A stretch of 64,000 nt of DNA. It comes from Solibacillus sp. FSL H8-0523. Its GTDB lineage: Bacteria > Bacillota > Bacilli > Bacillales_A > Planococcaceae. The notes beneath the pieces are model-generated. The model did not search any database, had not been told where the DNA came from, and was given only the letters and a program-made list of their open reading frames with translations. The number at the start of each line of letters is the position of its first letter. Position 1 is the stretch's first letter. Below are positions 54,949-64,000 of the stretch, in pieces. The translations under genes and the position numbers were made by a program. The DNA lies in the NCBI RefSeq assembly GCF_038051985.1, contig NZ_CP150291.1, positions 744,001 to 808,000 on the forward strand. Reading direction: 5' to 3'.

Positions 54949-56562
54949 ATGGAACTGGAACAAATTCAAGCCCCAGTCAACAATCAATTATTAGCAGATT
55001 ATTGGTCGAAGGATACGGCGATTCATACGTTCTTTGATTATGCATACAATAACGAAGCATTTGTTGCACGTGCAGCGTATTTAAAAAATCGCCACTATCG
55101 AACAAAGGAATTAGCGCATATTATTCGTGATTATATGCAGCCTTTCGGGATTTCAACGCAAACCGAAAATCATTTACAACAGTTGGAGCGAGGGGCGCTT
55201 GTTGTCGTTGGTGGGCAACAGGCTGGGCTATTAACAGGACCATTATATTCTGTGCATAAAGCGATTTCGGTCATTTTATTGGCAAATGAAAAGCGCACAC
55301 AGCTAAGTACAGACGTGGTACCAATGTTCTGGATTGCTGGGGAAGATCACGATATCGAAGAAATTAACCATACGTATACGATTGTCGATGCACAAGTGAA
55401 AAAACGAGGCTATAGTGAGCGTTCAAAATTTAAAACGATGGCTTCTACTACAGCGTTCAATCAAGAAGCACTAACACAGGTGATTAAAACGACTTTTAAA
55501 GATTTCGGTGAAACGGAATATACAGAAAGTTTGCTAGAAAGTGTGTTAGTCCATGCAAGTGAAAGTACAACATTTACAGATTTCTTTAGCCGCTTAATGA
55601 ATGATTTATTTGAAAATCATGGCTTATTGATGCTTGATGCTACATTCGCACCGTTTCGTGACTATGAAAAGGCCTATTTTACCGCACTTATAGAATGCAA
55701 CGAAGAGATTGCGCATCAAGTAGTCGCGCAAGAACAAAAGTTAGCTGATGCGGGTTACGCAAAACCGATTGAAGCAACACAAAATAATGCGAATTTATTT
55801 TACGTAAAAGAAGGCGAACGCTTTTTATTAGAGCGTAAAGAGCAGCATTTTAAAAATGTGTCGGCGCATGTGAACTTTACAAAGGACGAGCTACTAAAAT
55901 TAGCAAATGACAATCCACAAGCACTAAGTAATAATGTGGTGACACGTCCGTTAATGCAGGAGATGACGATTCCGGTGCTTGCCTTTGTTGGTGGACCTGG
56001 TGAGTTAGCGTACTGGGCAACATTAAAACCTGCATTTCACGCGTTACAGCTGCAAATGCCTATTTTTGCACCACGCTTAAATATTACACTTGTGACACGA
56101 CAAGTGCAGGCGTTATTAAAAGAAACAGAACTAACGGTAGCTGAAGCGCTTGCGAATAAAGTTGAACAGAAATTAGCAGACTATATCGAACAAATTCGTG
56201 ATGATGAGTCCGAGCAATTTATTGAAACGATGCAACACCAACTACAGACGCAATATGAGCAATTCGAAATGCAATTAAAAGGCCGTTACCAATTGAATGG
56301 TCTACTTGAAAAGAATATGGATTATCACAAACGTCAATTTGATTATTTACAAGCAAAAATCGAACAGCAAAATATCGAACAACATGCTGTGGCGATTCGT
56401 CAGTACAATACAGTAACGGCACATCTAAATCCAAATAAAGGATATCAAGAACGTGTTTATAGTCCTTACGTCTACCTAAATGAACACGGTAAGACATTGA
56501 TTGACGAATTGTTAGCATTACCAATGGGTATTTCTAACCAACACAAAGTCGTCTATCTTTAA
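54949..56562 (+). CDS. bshC: Bacillithiol synthase BshC
   Basis: Last step of bacillithiol synthesis, joining cysteine to glucosaminyl-malate. 537 residues, the usual size. Typical: RGALVVVGGQQAGLLTGPLY (about 82-101), PMFWIAGEDHDIEEIN, and FVGGPGELAYWATLKPAF. A coiled coil follows about residue 380. ATG 54949 follows GAGGAG. In B. subtilis yllA lies in the same place before mraZ. The cell therefore probably makes bacillithiol. Confidence 0.95.
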   Translation: MELEQIQAPVNNQLLADYWSKDTAIHTFFDYAYNNEAFVARAAYLKNRHYRTKELAHIIRDYMQPFGISTQTENHLQQLERGALVVVGGQQAGLLTGPLYSVHKAISVILLANEKRTQLSTDVVPMFWIAGEDHDIEEINHTYTIVDAQVKKRGYSERSKFKTMASTTAFNQEALTQVIKTTFKDFGETEYTESLLESVLVHASESTTFTDFFSRLMNDLFENHGLLMLDATFAPFRDYEKAYFTALIECNEEIAHQVVAQEQKLADAGYAKPIEATQNNANLFYVKEGERFLLERKEQHFKNVSAHVNFTKDELLKLANDNPQALSNNVVTRPLMQEMTIPVLAFVGGPGELAYWATLKPAFHALQLQMPIFAPRLNITLVTRQVQALLKETELTVAEALANKVEQKLADYIEQIRDDESEQFIETMQHQLQTQYEQFEMQLKGRYQLNGLLEKNMDYHKRQFDYLQAKIEQQNIEQHAVAIRQYNTVTAHLNPNKGYQERVYSPYVYLNEHGKTLIDELLALPMGISNQHKVVYL

Positions 56563-56568
56563 TTAATT

Positions 56569-56602
56569 AAGAGTTATCTCATATAGAGGTAACTCTTTTT
56601 TG
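56569..56602 (+). terminator. Terminator of bshC
   Basis: Stem AAGAGTTATCTC / GAGGTAACTCTT with T6. Confidence 0.88.
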
Positions 56603-56738
56603 TGTCTTTTGACACCAAACTAATGTACTGTTTTGTGCGCATTTTCGTGATTTCTTTTTATTGGTAGTTGAATTCGTGAAATCAGTGGTGGAAAGTGGGG
56701 GGATGTGGTACATTATTTATTAAAGTGGGGTGAGTAGC

Positions 56739-57170
56739 ATGTTCATGGGTGAATATCAACATTCAATCGATGCAAAAGGCCGTATGATTGTACCAGCAAA
56801 ATTTCGGGAAATACTTGGCGAAACGTTTGTACTGACACGCGGGCTAGATCATTGTATTTTTGGATACCCTATGGATGAATGGCGAAAACTCGAACAAAAA
56901 TTAAAAGGTTTACCGATGACGAATAAAGATGCTCGTGCATTTGCCCGCTTTTTCTTTTCAGGGGCAACCGAGGTAGAACTGGACAAGCAAGGCCGAATCA
57001 ACATTCCATCTACCCTAATCAACCATGCTAATCTTGAAAAGGAGTGCATTGTATTAGGTGTATCGAGTAAGATTGAAATTTGGGCTAAAGATGCTTGGAG
57101 TTCGTATTTTGAAGAATCGTCGGAATCATTTAATGAGATTGCAGAAAATTTAATTGGAATTGATTTTTAA
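56739..57170 (+). CDS. mraZ: Transcriptional regulator MraZ
   Basis: 143 residues, the standard length. Two SpoVT/AbrB-like halves: [20 protein letters not shown] (about 3-22) and [17 protein letters not shown] (about 78-94). MraZ forms a ring and binds repeats upstream of its own operon (dcw). ATG 56739 with GGGGTGA upstream. A clear GTGGG-type pattern (GTGGTGGAAAGTGGGGGG, then AAAGTGGGG) lies just before the gene and resembles MraZ-binding repeats. Confidence 0.95.
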   Translation: MFMGEYQHSIDAKGRMIVPAKFREILGETFVLTRGLDHCIFGYPMDEWRKLEQKLKGLPMTNKDARAFARFFFSGATEVELDKQGRINIPSTLINHANLEKECIVLGVSSKIEIWAKDAWSSYFEESSESFNEIAENLIGIDF

Positions 57171-57184
57171 GAGGTGCTTTAACT

Positions 57185-58135
57185 ATGTTTGATCATACAA
57201 CCGTATTATTGAAAGAAACTGTTGATGGATTGAACATCAACCCAGATGGTATTTATGTAGACTGTACTTTAGGTGGTGCAGGACACAGTGAATACCTAGT
57301 GAAACAATTGTCAGAAAAAGGTCGTCTCATTTGTTTCGACCAAGATACCATTGCAATTGACAATGCAAAAGTACGATTAGCGGATTATTTAGACCGCGTT
57401 ACGTTCGTGCATTCTAATTTCCGTTATTTAAAAGAAGAATTACACAATTTAGATATTCATCAGGTCGATGGAATTTTATATGATTTAGGTGTTTCATCGC
57501 CGCAGCTAGATACACCAGAGCGTGGTTTTAGCTATCATCATGATGCACCGCTTGATATGCGAATGGATCAAACAGCTGAATTATCAGCTTATCATGTTGT
57601 CAATGAATGGACTTATGAGAATTTAGTTCGTATATTCTTCCGCTACGGCGAAGAAAAATTTTCTAAGCAAGTTGCACGTAAAATTGAACAAGCTCGCGAA
57701 ATCGCACCTGTTGAAACAACAGGTCAATTAGTAGAGCTGATTAAAGATGGTATTCCAGCTCCTGCACGTCGTAAAGGTGGACACCCTGCGAAGCGCATTT
57801 TCCAAGCAATCCGTATTGCTGTAAATGATGAGCTAGGTTCAGCAGAGGATTCGTTAGTTGATGCGATTGATTTATTAAAGATTGGTGGTCGCATTAGTGT
57901 GATTACGTTCCACTCTTTAGAAGACCGCTTAACGAAAACGATATTCAAAGAAGCTGCATCACTTCCTGATTTACCACCAGGGTTACCAGTCATCCCAGAA
58001 CATATGAAACCGGTGTTAAAGCTAGTGACAAGAAAGCCTATTTTACCATCAGACGAGGAGTTAGCTGCGAATAATCGTTCACGTTCAGCAAAGTTACGTG
58101 TTGCTGAAAAAATTAACGACAAAGGGCGTGGGTAA
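57185..58135 (+). CDS. rsmH: 16S rRNA (cytosine(1402)-N4)-methyltransferase RsmH
   Basis: 316 residues (MraW family). SAM site [17 protein letters not shown] (about 19-36), [15 protein letters not shown] (about 97-112), [16 protein letters not shown] and [12 protein letters not shown]. Adds N4-methyl to C1402 at the P site. Second gene of the dcw cluster, 14 bases after mraZ; GAGGTG precedes the ATG. Confidence 0.97.
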   Translation: MFDHTTVLLKETVDGLNINPDGIYVDCTLGGAGHSEYLVKQLSEKGRLICFDQDTIAIDNAKVRLADYLDRVTFVHSNFRYLKEELHNLDIHQVDGILYDLGVSSPQLDTPERGFSYHHDAPLDMRMDQTAELSAYHVVNEWTYENLVRIFFRYGEEKFSKQVARKIEQAREIAPVETTGQLVELIKDGIPAPARRKGGHPAKRIFQAIRIAVNDELGSAEDSLVDAIDLLKIGGRISVITFHSLEDRLTKTIFKEAASLPDLPPGLPVIPEHMKPVLKLVTRKPILPSDEELAANNRSRSAKLRVAEKINDKGRG

Positions 58136-58138
58136 GAA

Positions 58139-58519
58139 ATGGCAGTAAGAGTAAGACAAACATACATCCAACACCAGCCAGAACTACCTGAACAGCAGCA
58201 TGAGCAAATCCAAGAACATAAACCCCAGCCTAAAAAAGCGGCTAAGTTTTTTACGCCGGGGGAAAAGTTTTTATTCATAATTTTGGCGGTAGTTGTAGCA
58301 TCTTTCGCAATTTCCATATTACACACGCAAGGAGAAATCCAAACGGTAAGTATGGAAATCCAATCGATTGAACGAGAAATTACAGAAGTTAATAATAACA
58401 ACGTTGACTTAAAGGTACGCGTAAGTGAGCTATCGACTCACGAGCGTATTTGGGAAAAAGCGAAAGAACTCGGTTTAACACTAAATGAGAAAAATGTGAA
58501 GGTAGTGCCGGGGGAATGA
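58139..58519 (+). CDS. ftsL: Cell division protein FtsL
   Basis: 126 residues: proline/glutamine-rich cytoplasmic tail (1-35), one membrane helix (about 43-62) and an outside coiled coil with leucine-type repeats (about 65-110). Bridges DivIB/DivIC to PBP2B at the septum. Little sequence conservation; called from topology, coiled coil and place between rsmH and pbpB. Starts 3 bases after rsmH; its stop overlaps the pbpB start (ATGA). Confidence 0.92.
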   Translation: MAVRVRQTYIQHQPELPEQQHEQIQEHKPQPKKAAKFFTPGEKFLFIILAVVVASFAISILHTQGEIQTVSMEIQSIEREITEVNNNNVDLKVRVSELSTHERIWEKAKELGLTLNEKNVKVVPGE

Positions 58520-60732
58520 AAAAGAGAAAATTTCGTTACCAGTTTGGAGCCTTTCTAATGTTTTTATTATTTGGAGGGCTCTTTTTACTGTTATATTGGC
58601 GTTTTGTATCGATCCAGGCAACTGGTGTTGTTAAAGGACACGAGCTAGCAACAGAAGCTCTGTCAAAGTATGAATCGGGCTATGCGTTGTCAGCGGATCG
58701 TGGCAAAATTTTAGATCGCAATGAACATATTATTGCAGAAGATACGCTAAGTTATCGTTTAGTCGTGGTCATTTCAGAAAAGGCCACGGAAAAAGAGAGT
58801 AACCCAAGACATGTAGTAAATCCAGCAGAAACCGCAGAGCAATTAGCAAACTATATTCCAATGGATGAAGAGAAAATATATGAACGACTTACTATTTCAA
58901 AAGATAAGTATCAAGTTGAATTCGGTCTTGCCGGACGTGGTATTAGCCATGATGTGAAAAAGCAAATTGAAGCACTCAATTTACCAGGAGTCATTTTCTT
59001 TAGCGATAAAAAACGCTATTATCCAAATGGCGCATTTGCCTCATACTTAATTGGTTTTGCATTACGTGAAACAGATGATGAGGGCAAAACGGCAGTCGTA
59101 GGAAAAATGGGGCTAGAATCAATCTATGATAAACAATTAACGGGGATAGATGGTCGATTATCCTATCAACGAGATGCGCGAAACTATTTATTACCGAATA
59201 GTAATAATATTGTAGAAGAGGCACAGCACGGGAATGATATTTACCTAACGCTTGATAAAACGATTCAAAACTTTTTAGAAGATGCAATGAGTCGTGTGAA
59301 TACAAAATATAGCCCACAGTCGATGATTGGTGTCGTGGCCAATCCAAAGACGGGTGAAATTTTAGCTATGAGTCAGCGCCCGACATTTAACCCAGATACA
59401 CGTGAAGGATTAGACGGGAACTGGTTAAACGATGTTGTTGAAAATACGATTGAGCCAGGTTCCACTTTAAAAACATTCACGGTAGCAGCTGCGGTGGATT
59501 CCGGTAACTGGTATCCCAATGCCAAGTATAAATCAGGACAATATAAGGTTTATGGAGACACTGTTCGAGACCATAATGAGGTTGGTTGGGGAACAATTTC
59601 TTATTTAGAAGGTTTCCAGCGTTCATCCAACACGGCGATGACGAACTTACTAGATGTCATGGGCTGGGACACGTTTGAAGGGTATTTAAATGATTTTGGT
59701 TTTGGTCAAAAAACAGGGATTGATTTACCGAATGAGGCGAGTGGTATCCTTAATGCACGTTACCCAATTGATAAATATACAACGACATTCGGACAAGGGA
59801 CGACGGTTACACCAATTCAGCTTATTCAGGGCTTAACGGCAATTGCCAATGATGGGGAAATGATGCAACCATATGTGATTGATAAAATTGTTAATCCGAA
59901 TACTGGTGAAATTGTATTAGATTCAGAGCCGACTGAAAAAGGACGACCGATTTCAGCGGAAACAGCCAAAAAAATGCGCGAATTACTTGCTTCAACGATT
60001 TATGGTGAGGCGGGGAACGCGAAACGCTTCCAACTTGACGGCTATGAGGTGGCTGGTAAAACAGGGACTGCCCAAATGCCAAAAGCAAACGGTCGTGGTT
60101 ATGACTGGGGTAAAAATGAATTCCTTTACTCGTTTTTAGGTATGGTACCCGCAGATGACCCACAATTAGTTGTCTATATTGCGGTTGCAAAACCAAAACT
60201 TGGGGCAGAGGCCGGCTCAGATCCTGTATCACAAGTATTTAATTCAGTTGCACAAAATAGTTTAAAATACTTAAACATTAATCCGACAGACGTAGCTGAA
60301 GTACAAAAGAAAGAAGTTGCGAACTATGTTGGTGCGCATTCAGATTCAATTGTAACAGAGCTTGAAGCAGATGGATTGCATCCAGTCCTAATTGGCGAGG
60401 GTGGCGAAATTACGGAACAATTCCCGGTAGCAGGGAAAATCTTAACAAAGGGTGGCATCGTGTTCTTAAAAACAGAAGGAACGATTACCGTACCATCATT
60501 TGAAAATTGGTCATTACGTAATTTACTTGTGTATAAATCACTGTCGAATTTACCAATCGAAATTTTTGGTGAAGGCTTTGTCGAAAGTCAAAGTGTATCC
60601 CAAGGAACAATCATTGCAGATGGTTCTCCAATTGTCGTGAAATTAAAAACACCAGAAGAAAAGCATCTAACGCCTCCTGCTAAGGATATGGAGCTTGAAG
60701 AGGGTGAAGAAGAACAAACCGTACAAGATTAA
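58516..60732 (+). CDS. pbpB: Penicillin-binding protein 2B (class B, septal)
   Basis: Septal transpeptidase, partner of FtsW. 738 residues: short cytoplasmic part, membrane helix (about 10-30), PBP dimer domain (about 55-240; SADRGKILDRNEHIIAED), transpeptidase domain with active serine in EPGSTLKTF (S316), SSN motif (RSSNTAM) and KTGTAQ, then two PASTA-like repeats (about 600-715). Acidic tail. It follows ftsL with overlap. The presence of both PBP2B and SpoVD in tandem is typical of spore formers. Confidence 0.96.
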   Translation: MKKRKFRYQFGAFLMFLLFGGLFLLLYWRFVSIQATGVVKGHELATEALSKYESGYALSADRGKILDRNEHIIAEDTLSYRLVVVISEKATEKESNPRHVVNPAETAEQLANYIPMDEEKIYERLTISKDKYQVEFGLAGRGISHDVKKQIEALNLPGVIFFSDKKRYYPNGAFASYLIGFALRETDDEGKTAVVGKMGLESIYDKQLTGIDGRLSYQRDARNYLLPNSNNIVEEAQHGNDIYLTLDKTIQNFLEDAMSRVNTKYSPQSMIGVVANPKTGEILAMSQRPTFNPDTREGLDGNWLNDVVENTIEPGSTLKTFTVAAAVDSGNWYPNAKYKSGQYKVYGDTVRDHNEVGWGTISYLEGFQRSSNTAMTNLLDVMGWDTFEGYLNDFGFGQKTGIDLPNEASGILNARYPIDKYTTTFGQGTTVTPIQLIQGLTAIANDGEMMQPYVIDKIVNPNTGEIVLDSEPTEKGRPISAETAKKMRELLASTIYGEAGNAKRFQLDGYEVAGKTGTAQMPKANGRGYDWGKNEFLYSFLGMVPADDPQLVVYIAVAKPKLGAEAGSDPVSQVFNSVAQNSLKYLNINPTDVAEVQKKEVANYVGAHSDSIVTELEADGLHPVLIGEGGEITEQFPVAGKILTKGGIVFLKTEGTITVPSFENWSLRNLLVYKSLSNLPIEIFGEGFVESQSVSQGTIIADGSPIVVKLKTPEEKHLTPPAKDMELEEGEEEQTVQD

Positions 60733-60740
60733 AACGCTTT

Positions 60741-60769
60741 GAATACAACCTTTCATTAAGACATACGTT
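60741..60769 (+). promoter_or_regulatory. Sigma-E-type promoter of spoVD
   Basis: -35 GAATACA (60741-60747), 14-base spacer, -10 CATACGTT (60762-60769), against the consensus kmATAtt-N14-CATACAnT. Start site near 60776, 14 bases before the ATG. In B. subtilis spoVD is sigma-E dependent. Confidence 0.6.
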
Positions 60770-60789
60770 GATATTAGTGAGGTGTCTTA

Positions 60790-62706
60790 ATGAAATGGGT
60801 ACAAAAAAGTGCTAAACAACGATTAACATGGATCGCCATCGCATTTGTTCTATACGGCGTGGCGATTTTTGTTAAATTGCTTTATGTGCAAGTCGTGCAA
60901 TACGACGAATTGTCGACATTAGCAAAGGAAAACTGGGACCGAGAAATTCCTTTTGCTGCTCAGCGAGGGGAAATTGTTGATCGAAATGGTGAAGTGATTG
61001 TCACGAATGAACTTGCGCCAACGATGTATTTCATGCCTGCACAAAATGAAAATAAAGAGCAGGTTGCCGATGCGCTTAGTCAAGTATTAAACAAAGATAA
61101 AACGAAACTTTTAGAGAAGCTTCAACAACGACTGAATCTGGTCAAAATTGCACCTGAGGCAAAAAATATTTCCTATGACCAGGCCATCGCGCTCCAACAG
61201 ATGCAAATTCCAGGGCTTTATAGTGGCATTGATTATGTACGAGCGTATCCACATGGCAATTTGTTAGCACGTTTTCTAGGTTTTACAGGGGTAGATAATC
61301 AAGGTTTAGCAGGAATTGAATACGAATACAATAAAATTTTAACGAGCTCGAGCGAGGCAGTACGTCTATTTACCGATGCTAAAGGAACGCCACTTGAACA
61401 TGTAGATGACGAATGGAAAGATGGCAAAGATGGGGCAACCTTGCAGCTGACAATCGATGTTGACGTCCAAAAAATAGTCGAACGTGAGCTATCGCAGGCA
61501 ATGCTTCAATACGATGCAGATCAAGCGCTCGCCATTGCTATGAATCCGAATAGCGGAGAAATATTAGCACTCGCATCCTTTCCGTCGTATGACCCGACAA
61601 ACTTTTCAGAAGTAGACTCCGGTATTTACAATCGCAACTTACCGGTATTTATGTCGTATGAACCAGGCTCAACCTTTAAAATCATTACGCTGAGTGCAGC
61701 GATTGAAGAAGGGGTTGTGGATATGGAGAACGATGAGTTTTACGATGCAGGTTATACGCTCGTTGAAGGCGCGCGTCTACGCTGTTGGAATCGCGCAGGT
61801 CATAAGCATCAAACATTTTGGGAAGTTGTGCAAAACTCCTGCAATCCAGGCTTTGTAGAGCTTGGTCAACGTGTTGGTTCAGAAAAATTACTTGATTATA
61901 TTCATCGCTTCGGCTTTGGGCAAAAAACAGGCTCGAATATTGCAGGAGAGTCTTCAGGTATTTTGTTTAAGAAAGAAGCGTTTGGGCCAGTAGAGCATGC
62001 AACAACCTCTTTTGGGCAAGGTATTTCTGTGACACCGATTCAGCAAATGCAAGCCGTTGCCGCAGCGATTAATGGGGGGACATTGTATCAGCCTTATGTC
62101 GTGTCGAAAATAGTAGATGCCAAGACGAAGGACGTTTTACTTGAGCAACAGCCGGTCGTGAAGTCACAAGTTGTAAGTGAACAAACATCCGAGCAAGTGC
62201 GTCATGCATTAGAGCTCGTAGTAGCAAATGGTTCAGGACGTCAAGCGTATCGCGACGGCTTACGAATCGCTGGGAAAACAGGAACAGCGCAAAAGGTGGA
62301 GAACAATCGTTATAAGGAAGGCGATTACATCGTATCCTTTATCGGTTTTGCACCCGCAAATGACCCTGAAATCTTAGTGTATGTAGCCGTGGATCATCCG
62401 AAAAGCGCATTGCAGTTTGGTAGTGTTATCGCGGCACCAATCGTCGGCCAAATTATTGAGGATGCCGCGCCACTTCTTTCGATTGAAAAACAACAGCAAC
62501 AATTGGAGCGCCGTTATGTATGGGGCGATGAATTAACAGAACGCATCCCCAATTTAGTCGGATTAACTAAAGAAGAAATCGTTGAAAAATACTATCCATA
62601 TAAAATTGTCTGGCACGGTGAGGGCAGCAAGGTCATTCAACAAATTCCGGTTGAAAATAGTCGGATTTTGCAAAATGATACGGTTCATTTATATTTAGGA
62701 GATTAA
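60790..62706 (+). CDS. spoVD: Stage V sporulation protein D (class B PBP)
   Basis: Sporulation transpeptidase needed for spore cortex synthesis. 638 residues: membrane helix (about 12-32), dimer domain (about 55-220), transpeptidase domain with EPGSTFKII (S294), QNSCNPGF (SxN motif) and KTGTAQKV, and one C-terminal PASTA domain (about 575-638). It differs from PBP2B by the single PASTA and short tail. GAGGTG is 5 bases before the ATG. Next in B. subtilis would be murE, missing here. Confidence 0.95.
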   Translation: MKWVQKSAKQRLTWIAIAFVLYGVAIFVKLLYVQVVQYDELSTLAKENWDREIPFAAQRGEIVDRNGEVIVTNELAPTMYFMPAQNENKEQVADALSQVLNKDKTKLLEKLQQRLNLVKIAPEAKNISYDQAIALQQMQIPGLYSGIDYVRAYPHGNLLARFLGFTGVDNQGLAGIEYEYNKILTSSSEAVRLFTDAKGTPLEHVDDEWKDGKDGATLQLTIDVDVQKIVERELSQAMLQYDADQALAIAMNPNSGEILALASFPSYDPTNFSEVDSGIYNRNLPVFMSYEPGSTFKIITLSAAIEEGVVDMENDEFYDAGYTLVEGARLRCWNRAGHKHQTFWEVVQNSCNPGFVELGQRVGSEKLLDYIHRFGFGQKTGSNIAGESSGILFKKEAFGPVEHATTSFGQGISVTPIQQMQAVAAAINGGTLYQPYVVSKIVDAKTKDVLLEQQPVVKSQVVSEQTSEQVRHALELVVANGSGRQAYRDGLRIAGKTGTAQKVENNRYKEGDYIVSFIGFAPANDPEILVYVAVDHPKSALQFGSVIAAPIVGQIIEDAAPLLSIEKQQQQLERRYVWGDELTERIPNLVGLTKEEIVEKYYPYKIVWHGEGSKVIQQIPVENSRILQNDTVHLYLGD

Positions 62707-62846
62707 ATTGTATTTCAGCCTTTAAAAATCCAACTAAAAGAACTATTATAGTGAATGACGTTTTTTGTAAAGATATTGTAGAAAAACGATTTATCGAAGC
62801 AAGAACGCCACCGCATTTTAAACAGAAGTTTTAAAGGAGATTTATT
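62707..62846 (+). other. 140-base gap at the usual murE position
   Basis: Between spoVD and mraY, where B. subtilis has murE. It contains no MurE remnant I can see. One frame stays open for about 40 codons (reads NPTKRTIIVNDVFCKDIVE in part) but has no start with a ribosome site. Confidence 0.6.
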
Positions 62847-63821
62847 ATGACATTATCAACAACATTGACCATACTTGTTTCATCATTTTTATTAACGGTC
62901 ATTTTAGCACCAATCGGAATTCCGGTGTTGCGCCGTTTGAAGTTTGGGCAAAGTATTCGTGAGGAAGGTCCTCAATCGCATATGAAAAAAGCGGGCACAC
63001 CGACAATGGGTGGCTTAATTTTCTTACTAGCAATCATTGTCTCGACAGTTGTTGTGGCGATGATTTTTGATTTATTTACGACACAAACCGTCGTGCTCTT
63101 ACTTGTTTTAATTGGATTTGGGGTTATTGGCTTTTTAGATGATGGATTAAAAGTTATTTTTAAACGAAATTTAGGGTTAACGTCATTACAAAAGTTAATC
63201 GGACAAATCGTTATTGCCATTGCTGCATTCTTATTATTACGTTTAGGTTCGTTTGATACATCGGTTGGCATTCCTTATACGGACATTTCAATTGACTTAG
63301 GTGTATTTTATGTTGCATTTTTAATTTTCTGGCTCGTTGGGTTCTCAAATGCTGTGAACTTAACAGACGGATTAGACGGACTTGTTTCAGGGACAGCATC
63401 CATTGCCTTTGCTGCATTTGGTGTGATCGCCCTATTTAATGAGCAAGCAGATATTGCATTATTTGCTTTTGCCGTAACAGGTGCGCTACTTGGGTTCTTA
63501 ATATTCAATGCTAACCCAGCGAAAGTATTTATGGGTGATACCGGCTCATTAGCGCTTGGTGGAGCTTTAGCCATGGTATCGGTTCTTGTGAAGCAGGAAT
63601 TATTACTATTGTTAGTTGGTTTAGTGTTTGTTATTGAAACACTATCGGTTATTTTGCAAGTAGGTAGCTTTAAACTACGAAAAAAACGTATTTTCAAAAT
63701 GAGTCCCATTCATCACCACTTTGAATTATCAGGCTGGTCTGAATGGAAAGTAGTCATTGTATTTTGGTCAACAGGTTGTATCGTAGCACTTATTGCAGTA
63801 TTAGCGGAGGCGTTATTATGA
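62847..63821 (+). CDS. mraY: Phospho-MurNAc-pentapeptide transferase MraY
   Basis: Makes lipid I from UDP-MurNAc-pentapeptide and undecaprenyl phosphate. 324 residues, ten helices. Key parts: [11 protein letters not shown] (about 50-60), FLDDGLKV (Asp pair, about 95-102), [12 protein letters not shown] (about 170-181), [11 protein letters not shown] and the HHHFELSGW loop (about 290). AAAGGAG precedes the ATG. Overlaps the murD start by four bases. Confidence 0.97.
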   Translation: MTLSTTLTILVSSFLLTVILAPIGIPVLRRLKFGQSIREEGPQSHMKKAGTPTMGGLIFLLAIIVSTVVVAMIFDLFTTQTVVLLLVLIGFGVIGFLDDGLKVIFKRNLGLTSLQKLIGQIVIAIAAFLLLRLGSFDTSVGIPYTDISIDLGVFYVAFLIFWLVGFSNAVNLTDGLDGLVSGTASIAFAAFGVIALFNEQADIALFAFAVTGALLGFLIFNANPAKVFMGDTGSLALGGALAMVSVLVKQELLLLLVGLVFVIETLSVILQVGSFKLRKKRIFKMSPIHHHFELSGWSEWKVVIVFWSTGCIVALIAVLAEALL

Positions 63822-64000
63822 TTCAGTATGAAGGATTACAGTCTAAAAAAGTTTTGGTATTAGGGTTAGCCAAAAGTGGTGTCGCAGCAGCGGAGCTATT
63901 ACATAAGCTAGGCGCGTTTGTCACAGTAAATGATGCCAAACCATTTGATGCAAACCCGGAAGCACAGGAACTACTTTCAAAAGGGATTACGGTCATTTGT
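63818..64000 (+). CDS. murD: UDP-MurNAc-L-alanine:D-glutamate ligase MurD (partial, N-terminal)
   Basis: 61 codons up to the window edge: [21 protein letters not shown] then [22 protein letters not shown], the UDP-binding Rossmann-like N-domain of MurD. GGAGG lies before the ATG; starts inside the mraY stop (ATGA). Adds D-glutamate to UDP-MurNAc-L-Ala. The rest lies beyond the right edge. Confidence 0.93.
   Translation, partial: MIQYEGLQSKKVLVLGLAKSGVAAAELLHKLGAFVTVNDAKPFDANPEAQELLSKGITVIC

Noticed and set aside
57724-58401. 225-codon minus-strand frame over rsmH/ftsL
   Set aside because: It opposes two well-supported genes and shows low-complexity composition; no ribosome site.
62707-62827. 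About 40 open codons between spoVD and mraY
   Set aside because: No start with a ribosome site and no match to MurE or other known proteins.
63308-63709. 133-codon minus-strand frame inside mraY
   Set aside because: Antisense shadow of a membrane protein; composition is the complement of hydrophobic codons.

Overview
The window is ordinary chromosome from a low-GC, aerobic, endospore-forming member of the Bacillales. Protein sequences and gene order point to Planococcaceae (the Solibacillus / Lysinibacillus / Kurthia side) rather than Bacillus proper. The order ktrC-rnjA-rpoY-ykrA-def-pdhABCD-speA-yktA-yktB-yktC-ylaF-typA-ylaH-ylaI-ylaN-ftsW-pycA-ctaA-ctaCDEFG-ylbC-ylbF-ylbG-rsmD-coaD-ylbJ-ylbL-ylbM-ylbN-rpmF-gerR-panE-bshC-mraZ-rsmH-ftsL-pbpB-spoVD-mraY-murD follows the ykq-to-mur segment of the Bacillus subtilis chromosome. 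I see no rRNA, tRNA, CRISPR array, insertion sequence or prophage.

Layout. 1-3.1 kb: a leftward polyamine ABC transporter operon (XRE-cupin regulator, potA, potB, start of potC). 3.2-8.6 kb: a thioredoxin-like gene, ktrC, rnjA with rpoY, a HAD phosphatase, a small gene of unknown function and peptide deformylase. 9-13.9 kb: the pyruvate dehydrogenase operon. 14.1-15.5 kb: a 47-codon orphan gene and a cidA/lrgB-type pair. 15.6-26.4 kb: speA, a nitronate monooxygenase/FabK-like enzyme, several conserved small genes, typA and ftsW. 26.5-37.5 kb: pyruvate carboxylase and the caa3 oxidase genes (ctaA, ctaC-G, a DUF420 protein). 37.7-51.6 kb: the ylb region with rsmD, coaD, tmcAL, rpmF, the sporulation genes ylbJ and gerR, and an out-of-place murE homologue. 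51.7-53.5 kb: a two-gene biotin carrier/carboxyltransferase module. 53.6-64 kb: panE, bshC and the start of the division and cell wall (dcw) cluster.

Most of the window is housekeeping, and the genes cover linked jobs: pyruvate to acetyl-CoA (pdh) and oxaloacetate (pyc), terminal respiration (cta), polyamine synthesis and uptake (speA, pot), RNA turnover (rnjA, rpoY) and septal or spore wall synthesis (ftsW, ftsL, pbpB, spoVD, mraY, murD). The unusual points are these. (1) murE is missing between spoVD and mraY, and a murE homologue keeping the diaminopimelate-type residues lies about 23 kb away behind a terminator. (2) ctaB is missing from its expected place, where there are about 895 bases without a gene. 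(3) A self-contained transcription unit encodes a 23-residue, strongly cationic, amphipathic peptide, with a perfect 14-bp palindrome inside its promoter. (4) A second orphan unit encodes a 47-residue protein. (5) An intergenic repeat family has arms that co-vary between copies. (6) Repeated TATAGTACA words flank the pdh promoter. Start codons below were chosen from ribosome binding sites and often differ from the longest open frame.
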